A DNA stretch of 64,000 nt, from NCBI RefSeq assembly GCF_000515275.1, contig NZ_KI911560.1, forward strand, positions 2,542,001-2,606,000. Direction: 5' to 3'. The notes below the pieces were generated by a model that was given only the letters and a program-made list of their open reading frames with translations, was not told where the DNA came from and searched no databases. Source of the DNA: Methylophilus sp. 5. Its GTDB lineage: Bacteria > Pseudomonadota > Gammaproteobacteria > Burkholderiales > Methylophilaceae. Shown here in pieces: positions 16,861 to 26,369 of the stretch. A program made the position numbers and the translations under genes. How positions within the stretch are numbered: the first letter of the stretch is position 1; each line of letters starts with the position of its first letter.

Positions 16861-18318
16861 ATGACACGGCTGCTGTTTCTCACCGGAAAACTGGCAGAAC
16901 ACAGTCTGCGCCAAATATTGCAGTCTATTCAGGCTGACAGTAAACAGTCTCCTTTTGAATACGAAGTCAAACAAATTGGCGTCTCTGTGGCTGCTTTGAT
17001 GACGCCGCCTTTGATTGCGCGGCGTCTGGCAAAAGTGGAAAATATCGATAAGGTAATTTTGCCCGGTTTATGCCAGGGTGATCTGGCGCCACTTGAGGCG
17101 CAATGGGGAGTGCCGGTGGAGCGTGGACCAAAAGACTTGAAAGATTTACCCCAATATTTTGGCCAGCAAGGTAAGGCGCCAGATTTGACGCAGCATAGCG
17201 TCACTATTTTTGCTGAAATTGTTGATGCACCTGATCTGACTATTCCGCAAATCGTTGCCAGGGCCGAGCATTTTCGGCAGCAGGGCGCAGATGTCATTGA
17301 CCTCGGTTGCTTGCCAGGCAAGGCCTTTGCGCACATGACTGATACTGTACGTGCGCTTAAAGCACAAGGCTTTCAGGTCAGTGTTGACTCCATGCGCGAT
17401 GACGACTTGCTGGCCGCAGGCAAAGCTGGCGCCGATTACCTGCTCAGCTTGCACGAGCACAATTTGTGGATCGCAGACGAAGTTGCATCGACGCCGATTT
17501 TGATTCCAGCCAAACCTGGTAGCTTTGCCAGTTTGCAACGTGCGATTGAGCATTGTTTGCAGCGCGGGCGGCGCTTTATTGCAGACCCGATTCTGGATCC
17601 TATCCACTTTGGCTTGACCGACTCGATTGTGCGTTATCACAAGTTGCGCAAAAAATACCCTGAGATCGCCATCATGATGGGCGTTGGCAATTTGACCGAG
17701 CTCACTGACGCAGACACCACGGGGGTCAATGCCTTATTGTTTGGCATGATCAGTGAGTTAAACATTAATGCCGTGCTGGCAACCTCGGTCAGCCCGCATG
17801 CTAGCGAAGCGGTCGCCGAGGCCGATGTTGCGCGTCGAGTCATGTACCGCGCCAGTCAAGATAAACGGTTGCCTCGCGGTTATTCGAATGGATTGCTTGG
17901 GCTGCATGACCGTAAGCCTTTCCCTTATAGTGCCGAAGAAATCATGACGATGGCCAGCCAGATTAAAGACCCAAGTTTTAGGATCATGGTGAGTGAACAA
18001 GGCGTGCATGTTTATAATCGGGATGGCATCCAGCACGACACCGATCCTTACCGTTTTTATCCAACACTCAAGGTGCAAGACGATGCCTCGCATGCGTTTT
18101 ACCTGGGGGTTGAGCTGGCACGCGCGCAAATCGCCTGGCAGTTAAAAAAACGCTACGTGCAAGACGAGTTGCTGGAGTGGGGCGTGGCTTCAGTGCAGCA
18201 AAATAAAAAAGCCAAAGTGGCGCATCGCGAAGCCTCGATTCAAGAGCGTTTAGATAATGCGCGTAACAAACCTAATGACAACGCAACGCCTGATAACACC
18301 GCATCAGGCACGGAATAA
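16861..18318 (+). CDS. Dihydropteroate synthase-like protein of methanopterin synthesis
   Basis: 485 residues. An N-terminal domain (about 1-120, DUF6513 type) is followed by a TIM-barrel pterin-binding domain recognisable from ADVIDLGCLPG, VSVDSMRDDDLLAAGKAGAD and MMGVGNLTELTDADTTGVN. A C-terminal part carries RDGIQHDTDPYRFYPTL, and the end is charged and poorly conserved. This matches the archaeal-like proteins of methylotroph tetrahydromethanopterin gene islands, where they are thought to work in cofactor assembly instead of folate synthesis. It starts 4 bp after the flavoprotein gene; its stop overlaps the next start (TAATG). Confidence 0.85.
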   Translation: MTRLLFLTGKLAEHSLRQILQSIQADSKQSPFEYEVKQIGVSVAALMTPPLIARRLAKVENIDKVILPGLCQGDLAPLEAQWGVPVERGPKDLKDLPQYFGQQGKAPDLTQHSVTIFAEIVDAPDLTIPQIVARAEHFRQQGADVIDLGCLPGKAFAHMTDTVRALKAQGFQVSVDSMRDDDLLAAGKAGADYLLSLHEHNLWIADEVASTPILIPAKPGSFASLQRAIEHCLQRGRRFIADPILDPIHFGLTDSIVRYHKLRKKYPEIAIMMGVGNLTELTDADTTGVNALLFGMISELNINAVLATSVSPHASEAVAEADVARRVMYRASQDKRLPRGYSNGLLGLHDRKPFPYSAEEIMTMASQIKDPSFRIMVSEQGVHVYNRDGIQHDTDPYRFYPTLKVQDDASHAFYLGVELARAQIAWQLKKRYVQDELLEWGVASVQQNKKAKVAHREASIQERLDNARNKPNDNATPDNTASGTE

Positions 18319-18899
18319 TGTTGATGATTTATGAAACGATAGTGACGACCTGTTCGGCTGATGGCGATGTGCATGTCGCGCCATTCGGCATTCAATGGCA
18401 TGAGGGCCGGGTGCTCATCATGCCGTTTAAGCCGTCTACCACCTTGCAGAATATCTTGCAAAGTGGCTTTGCCGTATTGAACTTAACCGACGATGTGCGT
18501 GTGTTTGCGGCGGCGATTGCGAAAAAAACAGCATTTGCCACTGAGTCGGTGGCCAGTGGGTATGGCGTCAGGCTTAAAGACTGTTTGGCGCACCATGTAT
18601 TAAGCTTGCAGCAGATTGAGGAAGATGACGTCCGCCCAAAGTTGTGGATGCAAGTAGTTGAGAGTGCATCGCACGCGCCGTTTATGGGATTTAACCGTGC
18701 ACAGGCGGCAGTGATTGAGTTGGCGGTGCTGGTGAGTCGATTGCATATGTTGCCTGCCGAAAAAATCATCCAGGAAATGCAGTATCTGCAAATAGCCATT
18801 GATAAAACCGCCGGGTCACGCGAGCAAGAGGCCTGGCAATGGCTGGTCGATTGCGTCAATAATCACCTGGCGCAACAAAGTGGCTTACAGCAAGCGTGA
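18318..18899 (+). CDS. DUF447 family protein (methanopterin gene island)
   Basis: 193 residues. The N-terminus YETIVTTCSADGDVHVAPFGIQW, followed by GRVLIMPFKPSTTLQNI, is the flavin-reductase-like split-barrel signature of DUF447. These proteins occur in methanogens and in methylotrophs with tetrahydromethanopterin and are assumed to act in cofactor synthesis or use. It is coupled to its upstream neighbour by TAATG and to mfnB downstream by a GTGA overlap. Confidence 0.85.
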   Translation: MLMIYETIVTTCSADGDVHVAPFGIQWHEGRVLIMPFKPSTTLQNILQSGFAVLNLTDDVRVFAAAIAKKTAFATESVASGYGVRLKDCLAHHVLSLQQIEEDDVRPKLWMQVVESASHAPFMGFNRAQAAVIELAVLVSRLHMLPAEKIIQEMQYLQIAIDKTAGSREQEAWQWLVDCVNNHLAQQSGLQQA

Positions 18900-19621
18900 G
18901 TCAGTCTATGCAAGTACTAGTCAGTGTCAATTCAGTGGCAGAAGCACAATTGGTGTTGTCTGCCGGCGTCTCATTAATTGATTTAAAAGACACTAGCCAT
19001 GGCGCGCTGGCGGCATTGGCGCTGGATATTTCTAAGCCTATTGTGGATGCGGTACATGCGCATCGCCAGCAGCCAACCGCCACCGAGATTGTAATCAGTG
19101 CCACCGTGGGTGACCACTGTGCTTCTGTGGCCGAATTAACCCAGTTGATGCAAAGTCGGCTCAATATTGGGGTTGAGGTGATTAAACTCCCCGAAACGAT
19201 TTGGGATCACCCAGCATACCAGCCGACGATTCAAATGTTTCTTGCACAAGGTGTGAGGCTGATTGCAGTATTTACACCAGCCAGTTTGCTGGTTACGCCA
19301 GAACGCCTGCAAAACCGTTTGCAACAGTTGCAGCAGCAGGGCTATTGGGGCGCAATGGTGGATACCACAGAAAAATCAAGTCACTTACTCGTGTGCGTGC
19401 CTATGCCGGTACTGATTGAGTTTGTACGTTTGGCAAAAGCGATGCGTTTGTTTGTGGGGGTTGCTGGTGGGCTCACACTCGCTCAGGTCGAGCCTTTAAT
19501 TGCGCTGGGTGCTGATTATATGGGGTTCCGTAGTGGCTTGTGCGTCGATGGGCAACGCGCGCAAACATTGTTAACAAATAAGGTGCACACACTGGTTTCC
19601 AGAGTGTCTGAAATTTGTTGA
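18896..19621 (+). CDS. mfnB: (5-formylfuran-3-yl)methyl phosphate synthase MfnB
   Basis: 241 residues from GTG 18896, which overlaps the upstream stop; ATG 18908 is the alternative. The N-terminal VSVNSVAEAQLVLSAGVSLI followed by DLKDTSHGALAA matches DUF556/MfnB, with Lys31 at the position of the catalytic lysine in archaeal MfnB. The enzyme makes the furan precursor of methanofuran/methylofuran from two glyceraldehyde-3-phosphate molecules. With the three genes before it, this supports formaldehyde oxidation through tetrahydromethanopterin and methylofuran. Confidence 0.88.
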   Translation: MSQSMQVLVSVNSVAEAQLVLSAGVSLIDLKDTSHGALAALALDISKPIVDAVHAHRQQPTATEIVISATVGDHCASVAELTQLMQSRLNIGVEVIKLPETIWDHPAYQPTIQMFLAQGVRLIAVFTPASLLVTPERLQNRLQQLQQQGYWGAMVDTTEKSSHLLVCVPMPVLIEFVRLAKAMRLFVGVAGGLTLAQVEPLIALGADYMGFRSGLCVDGQRAQTLLTNKVHTLVSRVSEIC

Positions 19622-19670
19622 ATAATTGGTCTCAACCCTAATAAATACGCGTATGAGATGGCGCTTAGAC

Positions 19671-19699
19671 TTGCGTCAGCAGCCACCTTTGCGTATAGT
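19671..19699 (+). promoter_or_regulatory. Sigma-70 promoter of the OmpA gene
   Basis: TTGCGT (19671-19676) and TATAGT (19694-19699) are separated by exactly 17 bp. This gives a leader of about 54 nt ending in a strong AAGGAG ribosome binding site at 19747-19752. Confidence 0.7.
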
Positions 19700-19759
19700 T
19701 CAATTTGTAAGTATTTTCAAAGATGTGGCAAAAAAGCCCAATAACGAAGGAGTCAACGA

Positions 19760-20866
19760 ATGAAAAAAGGTTTTTTAGGCTTGGCAATTGCTTCTGCATT
19801 TGTGTTTGCATCGCAAGTTGCACAAGCTGAAGACATGTACCGTGGTGCTTGGTATGTTGTTCCAGGTGCAACTTACATGAACACTGACAATGATCTTGAA
19901 GCTGACAATGGCCGTGGTGCATTCTTGGCAATTGGTAAAGAGCTGAGCGAGCATTGGGACATTCAAGGCCGTTTGGGTTACAACCGTGCTGACGAAGACT
20001 TGAACCTGGGCTTGGGCGAAAGCGGTAAATATAAGCAAACAGCTTTAGGTCTTGATGCATTGTATATGTTCAGCCGTGAAAAATTCCGTCCATTCCTGCT
20101 GGCAGGTGTGGGTGCAGCGCGTAACAACGTAGATTACTCTGTGCCAGGTGTTGATATTGATGCCAAAAAAACTTCATGGATGGCAAACGTAGGTTTGGGT
20201 GCGCAATACCTGTTTAACGACAAGTTCGGTATTCAAGCTGATTTGCGTCACCAGTGGAGCCGTGCTAAGTACAATGTTAGCGGTCTTGCTAATGGTTCAG
20301 ACACTGAAACTATCGGCAACACATTGTTCAACATCGGTGGTATTTTCCGCTTCGGTGCGCCAGCACCAGTCGTGGCAGAGGCAACCCCAGAGCCAACACC
20401 GGCGCCATTGGCAGCAGCTGAGCCAGCGCCGGCACCAGCGCCTGCTCCAGCACCAGCGCCTTTGTGCAAACCACAGAACGAAACAGTGACAGTAAGTGCT
20501 GAAAAACTGTTTGGTTTCGACAAAGCTAACCTGCGTGAAGAAGGTCGTAAAGTGCTGGAAGAAACAGCAGCTAAGATCAAATCTAACCCAGAAATTACTG
20601 CTGTTGTAGTGACAGGTCACACAGACCGTATTGGTTCTGATGCTTACAACCAAAAGTTGTCTGAGCGTCGTGCTAAACAAGTGGCTGATTACCTGATCGC
20701 TCAAGGTGTTGATAGCAATATCATCACTTCTGAAGGTAAAGGTAAAACTGAGCCAGTGGTTCAATGCGATGGCAAAAAAGTAAGCAAAAAACTGATTTCT
20801 TGCTTGCAACCTAACCGCCGCGTTGACATCCGCGCTGAAGGTACCAAACAAGTTGGTTGCCAATAA
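19760..20866 (+). CDS. OmpA-family outer membrane protein
   Basis: 368 residues. The signal peptide ends at AQA (about residue 23). An eight-stranded beta-barrel domain (about 25-200) is followed by a Pro/Ala linker of PAPAP repeats. The C-terminal OmpA domain carries TGHTDRIGSDAYNQKLSERR and NRRVDIRAEG, with a cysteine pair (QCDGKK, ISCLQ) and a final GCQ. It should tie the outer membrane to peptidoglycan. Dedicated promoter, strong ribosome binding site and terminator suggest an abundant single-gene transcript. Confidence 0.93.
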   Translation: MKKGFLGLAIASAFVFASQVAQAEDMYRGAWYVVPGATYMNTDNDLEADNGRGAFLAIGKELSEHWDIQGRLGYNRADEDLNLGLGESGKYKQTALGLDALYMFSREKFRPFLLAGVGAARNNVDYSVPGVDIDAKKTSWMANVGLGAQYLFNDKFGIQADLRHQWSRAKYNVSGLANGSDTETIGNTLFNIGGIFRFGAPAPVVAEATPEPTPAPLAAAEPAPAPAPAPAPAPLCKPQNETVTVSAEKLFGFDKANLREEGRKVLEETAAKIKSNPEITAVVVTGHTDRIGSDAYNQKLSERRAKQVADYLIAQGVDSNIITSEGKGKTEPVVQCDGKKVSKKLISCLQPNRRVDIRAEGTKQVGCQ

Positions 20867-20884
20867 TCAGATTTAAATCTGAAT

Positions 20885-20914
20885 AAAAAGCCACGCGTAA
20901 GCGTGGCTTTTTTT
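20885..20914 (+). terminator. Intrinsic terminator of the OmpA gene
   Basis: The stem AAAAAGCCACGC / GCGTGGCTTTTT has loop GTAA and a T tract. A separate small palindrome (CAGATTTAAATCTG) lies just before it, directly after the stop codon. Confidence 0.92.
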
Positions 20915-20957
20915 ATGCCTGTTGTTTTGAGTCAGCATTTTGCATGGCAGGCTCAGT

Positions 20958-20963
20958 TATAAT
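20958..20963 (+). promoter_or_regulatory. -10 element TATAAT giving a leaderless mtaD transcript
   Basis: TATAAT ends 6 bp before the ATG at 20970, the same spacing as at hisZ and mutL. No ribosome binding site precedes the ATG. Confidence 0.5.
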
Positions 20964-20969
20964 CCAGCT

Positions 20970-22307
20970 ATGGTTGATACACAATTCATTATTAAAGCGC
21001 GCTGGGTCATTGCCATAGACGCGAACCATACAATTCTGGAGCAGCACGCTGTGCTGGTCGATGCCGGACAAATTAAAGCCATTGTGCCCAAAGCAGAGAT
21101 TCCTGCATGGGCAGCAGATTGGCCGGTGGTTGATTGCGCCCAGCATGCCTTGATTCCCGGGCTGATTAATCTGCATGCGCATAGCAGCATGAACCTGCTC
21201 AAAGGCTATGCGGACGATTATGCCTTGATGCCCTGGCTCAATGACCATATCTGGCCCGCAGAAAAGCGCTGGGTGTCTAAGTCGTTTGTGCATGATGGCA
21301 GCTTGCTTGCCTGTGCCGAAATGCTGAGCGGCGGTGTGACCACCTTCAATGATATGTATTTTTTCCCGCAGGCGACGATAGAGGCGGTCAAGCGCGCGGG
21401 CATGCGCGCACATATTGGCTTGACGGTGATGGAGTTTCCAACCAATTACGCGACTACCGCCAATGATTACATCAGGCTGGGTACTGAAGTGCGTGATCAG
21501 TATAAGTCTGACCCGCATCTTAGTTTTTCGTTTGCGCCGCATGCGCCTTATACCGTGAGCGACCACACCTTTGAGCAAATTTCAACACTGTCTGAGCAGC
21601 TAAATCTGGGTATTCATACCCATTTGCACGAAACGCAGGCCGAGATACAGCAAAGTCTGGAGCAGTTCGGTGTGCGTCCATTACAGCGTTTGCTGGCATT
21701 GGGCGTGATTGGCCCTAGCACTGTATTAGCGCACGGCGTGCATCTCGAAGCACAGGAGCTGGAGACGCTCTCAACCCAGGGCGCGCACCTCGCCCATTGC
21801 CCATCTTCAAACTTAAAACTGGCTAGCGGTATTGCGCCGGTCGCTGCCGCCTTACGGTCAGGTATTAATGTTGGTTTAGGCACTGACGGTGCTGCCAGCA
21901 ATAACCGGGTTGACCTATGGCAAGAGATGCGCACGGCGGCATTATTGGCCAAAGTCGCTGATCAGAATGCCGAAGCATTGCCTGCTTATCAGGCATTAGA
22001 AATGGCAACTCTGCATGGCGCGCATGCCTTGGGCTTGCAAGACAAGATAGGTAGTATTGAAGTTGGCAAACAAGCGGATTTGGTGGCGGTAAAGCTGGAT
22101 GATTTGAATAGCCTACCTTGTTTTGACCCCATCTCGCATCTGGTTTACGTGGCCGGGCGTGAGCAGGTCACACATACGTGGGTAGATGGTCAATTACGCT
22201 ATCAACGGGCCGCTGACGGTCAAAGCCAGTTTGCTGGCATGGACCTGGAAGAATTACGTTCTATTGCATTGCAGTGGCAACTCAAACTGCAATCGGCTAA
22301 TCCCTAA
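20970..22307 (+). CDS. mtaD: 5-methylthioadenosine/S-adenosylhomocysteine deaminase-like amidohydrolase
   Basis: 445 residues from ATG 20970. It is an amidohydrolase barrel with metal ligands in [15 protein letters not shown], a His in THLHETQAE, an HGVHL His and [11 protein letters not shown]sp. It belongs to the TRZ/ATZ/MtaD group, which deaminates methylthioadenosine, S-adenosylhomocysteine or related purines. ubiG and gph follow on the same strand, an order seen in many proteobacteria. Exact substrate choice is inferred from family. Confidence 0.88.
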   Translation: MVDTQFIIKARWVIAIDANHTILEQHAVLVDAGQIKAIVPKAEIPAWAADWPVVDCAQHALIPGLINLHAHSSMNLLKGYADDYALMPWLNDHIWPAEKRWVSKSFVHDGSLLACAEMLSGGVTTFNDMYFFPQATIEAVKRAGMRAHIGLTVMEFPTNYATTANDYIRLGTEVRDQYKSDPHLSFSFAPHAPYTVSDHTFEQISTLSEQLNLGIHTHLHETQAEIQQSLEQFGVRPLQRLLALGVIGPSTVLAHGVHLEAQELETLSTQGAHLAHCPSSNLKLASGIAPVAAALRSGINVGLGTDGAASNNRVDLWQEMRTAALLAKVADQNAEALPAYQALEMATLHGAHALGLQDKIGSIEVGKQADLVAVKLDDLNSLPCFDPISHLVYVAGREQVTHTWVDGQLRYQRAADGQSQFAGMDLEELRSIALQWQLKLQSANP

Positions 22308-22359
22308 TATAAAGCCCAAGCGCCGGTACAGTAAAACGGCACAGTCAAAAGGAATGATC

Positions 22360-23058
22360 ATGGCGAATGTAGAAATCGCAGAAGTGAACAAGTTTGCCGA
22401 GTTGGCACATCAGTGGTGGGATACGCAGGGCGTGTTTAAACCATTGCATCAATTGAACCCCTTGCGTTTGGATTATATTGACAGTCGCGCGGTGCTTGCA
22501 GGTAAACAGGTGCTGGATGTTGGTTGTGGCGGGGGCATTTTGAGCGAATCCATGGCGCAGCGTGGGGCACAGGTGACAGGTATAGACCTGGCAGAAAAAT
22601 CTTTGCAAGTGGCGCAATTGCATGCGTTGGAAGCCAATGTGCAACTGGATTACCGTTGCGTGGCCGTGGAAGCGTTAGCACAGGAAAAGCCGCAAGCATT
22701 TGATGTGGTGACCTGTATGGAAATGCTAGAGCATGTGCCTGACCCGGCCAGTGTAGTGCGTGCTTGTGCGGCACTGGTTAAGCCTGGCGGTCATGTGTTT
22801 TTTTCAACCTTAAACCGTAATGCCAAGGCTTATTTGATGGCGGTTGTTGGCGCGGAGTATGTGCTTAACCTGCTGCCTAAGGGCACACATGACTACAGCA
22901 AATTTATCAAGCCTTCGGAGCTGGCCGCGTGGATGCGCCAATCAGGGCTAGAGTTACAACATCAAGTCGGCGTGACTTATCATCCATTGAGCAAACAATA
23001 TGCGCTGACGGCTGACACCAGTGTGAATTACATGCTGCATGCCATCAAAGAAGTCTGA
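22360..23058 (+). CDS. ubiG: Ubiquinone biosynthesis O-methyltransferase UbiG
   Basis: 232 residues from ATG 22360; AAAGGA lies 7 bp upstream. Longer readings extend into mtaD. The SAM-binding motif I is [16 protein letters not shown], followed by the post-motif [12 protein letters not shown]. The N-terminal [20 protein letters not shown] is diagnostic of UbiG. It catalyses both O-methylation steps of ubiquinone synthesis. gph follows after 11 bp. Confidence 0.96.
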   Translation: MANVEIAEVNKFAELAHQWWDTQGVFKPLHQLNPLRLDYIDSRAVLAGKQVLDVGCGGGILSESMAQRGAQVTGIDLAEKSLQVAQLHALEANVQLDYRCVAVEALAQEKPQAFDVVTCMEMLEHVPDPASVVRACAALVKPGGHVFFSTLNRNAKAYLMAVVGAEYVLNLLPKGTHDYSKFIKPSELAAWMRQSGLELQHQVGVTYHPLSKQYALTADTSVNYMLHAIKEV

Positions 23059-23069
23059 CAGGAATTGAA

Positions 23070-23714
23070 ATGCAAGCAGTTTTGTTTGATTTGGACGGCA
23101 CCTTAGTCGATACTGCACCCGATTTAGGTTATGCCCTGAATTTGCAGCGTGAGCGTCATGGTTTAGACTTTTTGCCCGAGGCGGTGATACGTCCTTATGC
23201 CTCGCACGGCTCACGTGGCTTGCTCGAGATCGGCTTTGGTTTACTGCCGACCGATGCTAATTTTGAAACCATGCGCACCGAATATCTGGACTTATACACG
23301 CAGGTGATGACAAGGCAGCCAGTATTGTTTGACGGCATGGCCGACACATTACAGGCGATTGAGCAACGCGGTTTGCGCTGGGGTATCGTCACTAATAAGC
23401 CGCGCCGCTTTACCTTGCCCATGGTAGAACACATGGGACTGGATCTGCGAGCCGGTGCTGTGATCAGTGGTGATGATGCGCCACAGCCTAAGCCTTCACC
23501 GCAAACCCTGCTGCTCGCTTGCGAGCAAATGGGCATAGACCCGCAAACCGTGTTGTATATTGGCGACGCTGAGCGTGATATACAAGCGGGTAATGCTGCC
23601 GGCATGAAAACACTGGCCGCCTTGTTTGGCTATGTGTCCGCCACAGACAAACCCCAGGAGTGGGGGGCTGATGGCTGCATTCAGCAGCCTCAGGATTTGC
23701 TTGCGTATTTATAA
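23070..23714 (+). CDS. gph: Phosphoglycolate phosphatase-type HAD hydrolase
   Basis: 214 residues. Motif I is FDLDGTLVDTAPD (residues 6-18), motif II VTNKP and motif IV IGDAERDIQAGNAAG, which is the Gph subfamily pattern. Gene order ubiG-gph is common in beta- and gammaproteobacteria and supports Gph or the closely related MupP. The stop lies 14 bp from the convergent EAL-GGDEF gene. Confidence 0.88.
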   Translation: MQAVLFDLDGTLVDTAPDLGYALNLQRERHGLDFLPEAVIRPYASHGSRGLLEIGFGLLPTDANFETMRTEYLDLYTQVMTRQPVLFDGMADTLQAIEQRGLRWGIVTNKPRRFTLPMVEHMGLDLRAGAVISGDDAPQPKPSPQTLLLACEQMGIDPQTVLYIGDAERDIQAGNAAGMKTLAALFGYVSATDKPQEWGADGCIQQPQDLLAYL

Positions 23715-23728
23715 TACTGATCAGCACA

Positions 23729-26110
23729 TTACTTGCGTGTGCTGCTGAGTACGGCCATGGCCGCAATATTAATGTCTGCGACCAGAATACTTTGCAGATG
23801 CCCCTGTTCATTGAGAATTGGTAACGAGACCGTGAGGCAGAAATCCTCGGTGGCGGTTGAGAGATAAATGGTGGAAATATAAGGGGCATGCGATTCTGCC
23901 ACCCGTTGGTAGTACGCTTGCTGACTGCGGTCTATGCCAGCACCACCTGCCTTGATTTTTCCATACATGTTCGGATTAATCCAGTTGGCATAACGCTGAA
24001 CGCCATTTGGTTCAAGTTCGAAGATTACCTCAAAATAGGGAAACTCGGCAAAGCAGCTATCTAAATCATGCGACCCCGTTGAGCGCTGAATTTTCAATAA
24101 CGATTGCAGGGCAGATAACGCCCTTTGTTGCCAATCAGAATAAAACTCTTTTTTAGGTAAGATGGTTTGTGGCGGGGTATCTTCCACCACCACGATACTG
24201 CCGATATTGGCTTTGCCAATCTTTTTAAGCATGGCTGCCCGTTCTGCTGCCACCACACTATTTTCCAGTAATCCTTGTTTACCATTCACCACCGCGATAG
24301 AAACGCTGGCCACAGGATGGTCTTTTCCATCTTCGGTCGTGAAGAATCCACGCTCAAGGTCAGACGCGTCGTACAAGTGAACCGCTAACGCCTGGAACTG
24401 GCTGATAATGTGTAATAGGATATCGGTGAGCGTTGGCGCATTGTGATCGTAAATCAGCACGAAATCATCGCCGCCAATATGGCCGACCATCACGCCGGCT
24501 TTGTCTTGAAACTCCTGACGGATGATTTCAGACAATAATCTGATCATCGCATCGCCGCGAATAAAGCCATAGCGATCGTTGTAAGCCTTAAAGTGATCCA
24601 GATCGATATAGACTAATTGCGTATTGGGGTTATTACGCAAGCTGTTGTCCAGGGTTTGTCTTAAGGTCGGCCCGGTGGTGAGATGGCTCAGCGGATGTAG
24701 GTTGCCTGTAGAGGCTTTGCGGCTAATCAGCTGGGCCATGATTTCCATCGGTTGCAGAATGCCTACATACGCACCTTCCTCATTCACGGTAATCCATATA
24801 TCAGTATTGGCGCGGTCCAGATAAAACAGTCGTGCCAGCACGGAGGAGGGGATGAGGTGATTAATCACCTTAGGCAGAGGGTCGCAGCATGCGCCTAGCC
24901 CGGTCACTTTTTTTGAAAATGCCTTACCACGTCGCAATACGCCAAGTGGCGTTTTTCCATCGAGAACGACAGCGATGGCAACATCAATATGTATATTAAA
25001 TAAACTCCTGGCTTCAGCAATTGAGCTGCTGACATCAATAGTCAGGCCATGGCTGATAAACTCGCCGATATGAAAGTCATCCGGCACGTGTGAACGATGA
25101 GATTCATCGCGTGCAGGCAGTTCGGTCACCTGGTCGCTCGGAACGCTTTGTGGATGGGCAAAGTAATGACCTTGTGCGTAATTCAGTCCTAAATCCTGAC
25201 AATAGGTAATATCTTCGACCCGCTCCAACCCTTCAGCGATGATGGTGCAGCCTAAGCGCTGTGCCATCGAGATGATGGCCTCCAGCAACACGGTTCTGAC
25301 GCGGCTACCTTGTGCTTCATGCACGATTGCGCGGTCAATTTTAATGAAATCTGCGCGCACCTCGGCCAATATACGCAGACCATTAAACCCAGATCCCATA
25401 TCATCCAGCGCAATGCGTAACCCATGCATGCGAATTTCATCGCAGTAGCGCGCCAGTATTTCGGGGTTGGTTTTCTCACTTTCGACAATTTCTATCACGA
25501 CATCACGTTTATCAATCTCCTGCTGCTGCAGGATTTGCAAAATAAAGTCGAGCCAGCCAGGGCTCATGATGGTCTGTGGCAGCACATTAATAAAAATAGG
25601 TTTGTCGGCAGAAATAGACTGTGACTTGCCGATTAAGGCCAGATGTTGGCAAGCAAGGTCGAGTTCATGGGTGCGCTTGACTTCGGCGGCCAGTTCAAAG
25701 GCCTCCATGCCGTTGAGCCACTTTCCTTCCGGCGTTTTGAGCCTGCACAAGGCCTCAAACCCAAACACTTTGCCGCCTTGGCCAAAATCGACAATCGGCT
25801 GGTAATGCATTTGAACGTGCGGCTCAAGCTCAGACAGCAGCCAAGGATATTTGTGACGCGCATAAAACGTATTAAAGGGCATGGTTGCCTGGAGCGCCAC
25901 CATCGGGTCGATAGCGCGGTTGTCTTCAGAAACCAGTACCCAGGTGTCCTTGAGCGTATGCGCTGATTCACGGGCAATGACCTGATCCAATACCTGCAAT
26001 AGTTCAGTTTCAGTGTGATAGCTTAATGATGTTTTATTGGTCCCTGAAAACCGCGGACTGTCCATATTGGCATGACTGTTGGCATCAAAGATATGCAGAA
26101 ATAGTTCCAT
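23729..26110 (-). CDS. EAL-CBS-GGDEF protein with C-terminal sensor domain
   Basis: 793 residues with an unusual order. An EAL domain (about 100-330) carries EALCRL, INVLPQ, EIVES, LDDMGSG, IKIDRAIV and AEGLE, all expected catalytic residues. Two CBS-like repeats follow (about 350-470). A GGDEF domain (about 480-640) carries GGDDF, a variant of GGD/EEF. A C-terminal PDC/Cache-like segment (about 675-785) includes WINPNMYGKIKAGGAG and LPILNEQGHLQSILVADI. No signal peptide or membrane helix is seen, so it should be cytoplasmic. It may both make and degrade cyclic di-GMP. Confidence 0.9.
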   Translation of the reverse strand: MELFLHIFDANSHANMDSPRFSGTNKTSLSYHTETELLQVLDQVIARESAHTLKDTWVLVSEDNRAIDPMVALQATMPFNTFYARHKYPWLLSELEPHVQMHYQPIVDFGQGGKVFGFEALCRLKTPEGKWLNGMEAFELAAEVKRTHELDLACQHLALIGKSQSISADKPIFINVLPQTIMSPGWLDFILQILQQQEIDKRDVVIEIVESEKTNPEILARYCDEIRMHGLRIALDDMGSGFNGLRILAEVRADFIKIDRAIVHEAQGSRVRTVLLEAIISMAQRLGCTIIAEGLERVEDITYCQDLGLNYAQGHYFAHPQSVPSDQVTELPARDESHRSHVPDDFHIGEFISHGLTIDVSSSIAEARSLFNIHIDVAIAVVLDGKTPLGVLRRGKAFSKKVTGLGACCDPLPKVINHLIPSSVLARLFYLDRANTDIWITVNEEGAYVGILQPMEIMAQLISRKASTGNLHPLSHLTTGPTLRQTLDNSLRNNPNTQLVYIDLDHFKAYNDRYGFIRGDAMIRLLSEIIRQEFQDKAGVMVGHIGGDDFVLIYDHNAPTLTDILLHIISQFQALAVHLYDASDLERGFFTTEDGKDHPVASVSIAVVNGKQGLLENSVVAAERAAMLKKIGKANIGSIVVVEDTPPQTILPKKEFYSDWQQRALSALQSLLKIQRSTGSHDLDSCFAEFPYFEVIFELEPNGVQRYANWINPNMYGKIKAGGAGIDRSQQAYYQRVAESHAPYISTIYLSTATEDFCLTVSLPILNEQGHLQSILVADINIAAMAVLSSTRK

Positions 26111-26369
26111 GTGAAATCACTTTGCTTTGGTGAGATTAAGTGCAGGCTGGCTTGTGGCTTAGCCTCTAATTAGAGCCAGGCGAATATTGCGCTGGTTCTG
26201 TGACAGATCGCATGACTACTATAACGACGGACGATGGGATTTATTTACGTGAAGAGCGGGCATAAAAGCCGTGAAACAATCTAATTGTTCGCATCAATTT
26301 GGTGCGGCAACCGCGGATTTGTCAGATGCTACGCTGGCTCAGCGCATACAAGAGCCGCTTGCTGGTGGG

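Noticed and set aside
20248-20580. Minus-strand ORF rich in Gly/Ala inside the OmpA gene
   Set aside because: It is the antisense reading of the Pro/Ala linker of OmpA, a typical shadow ORF.
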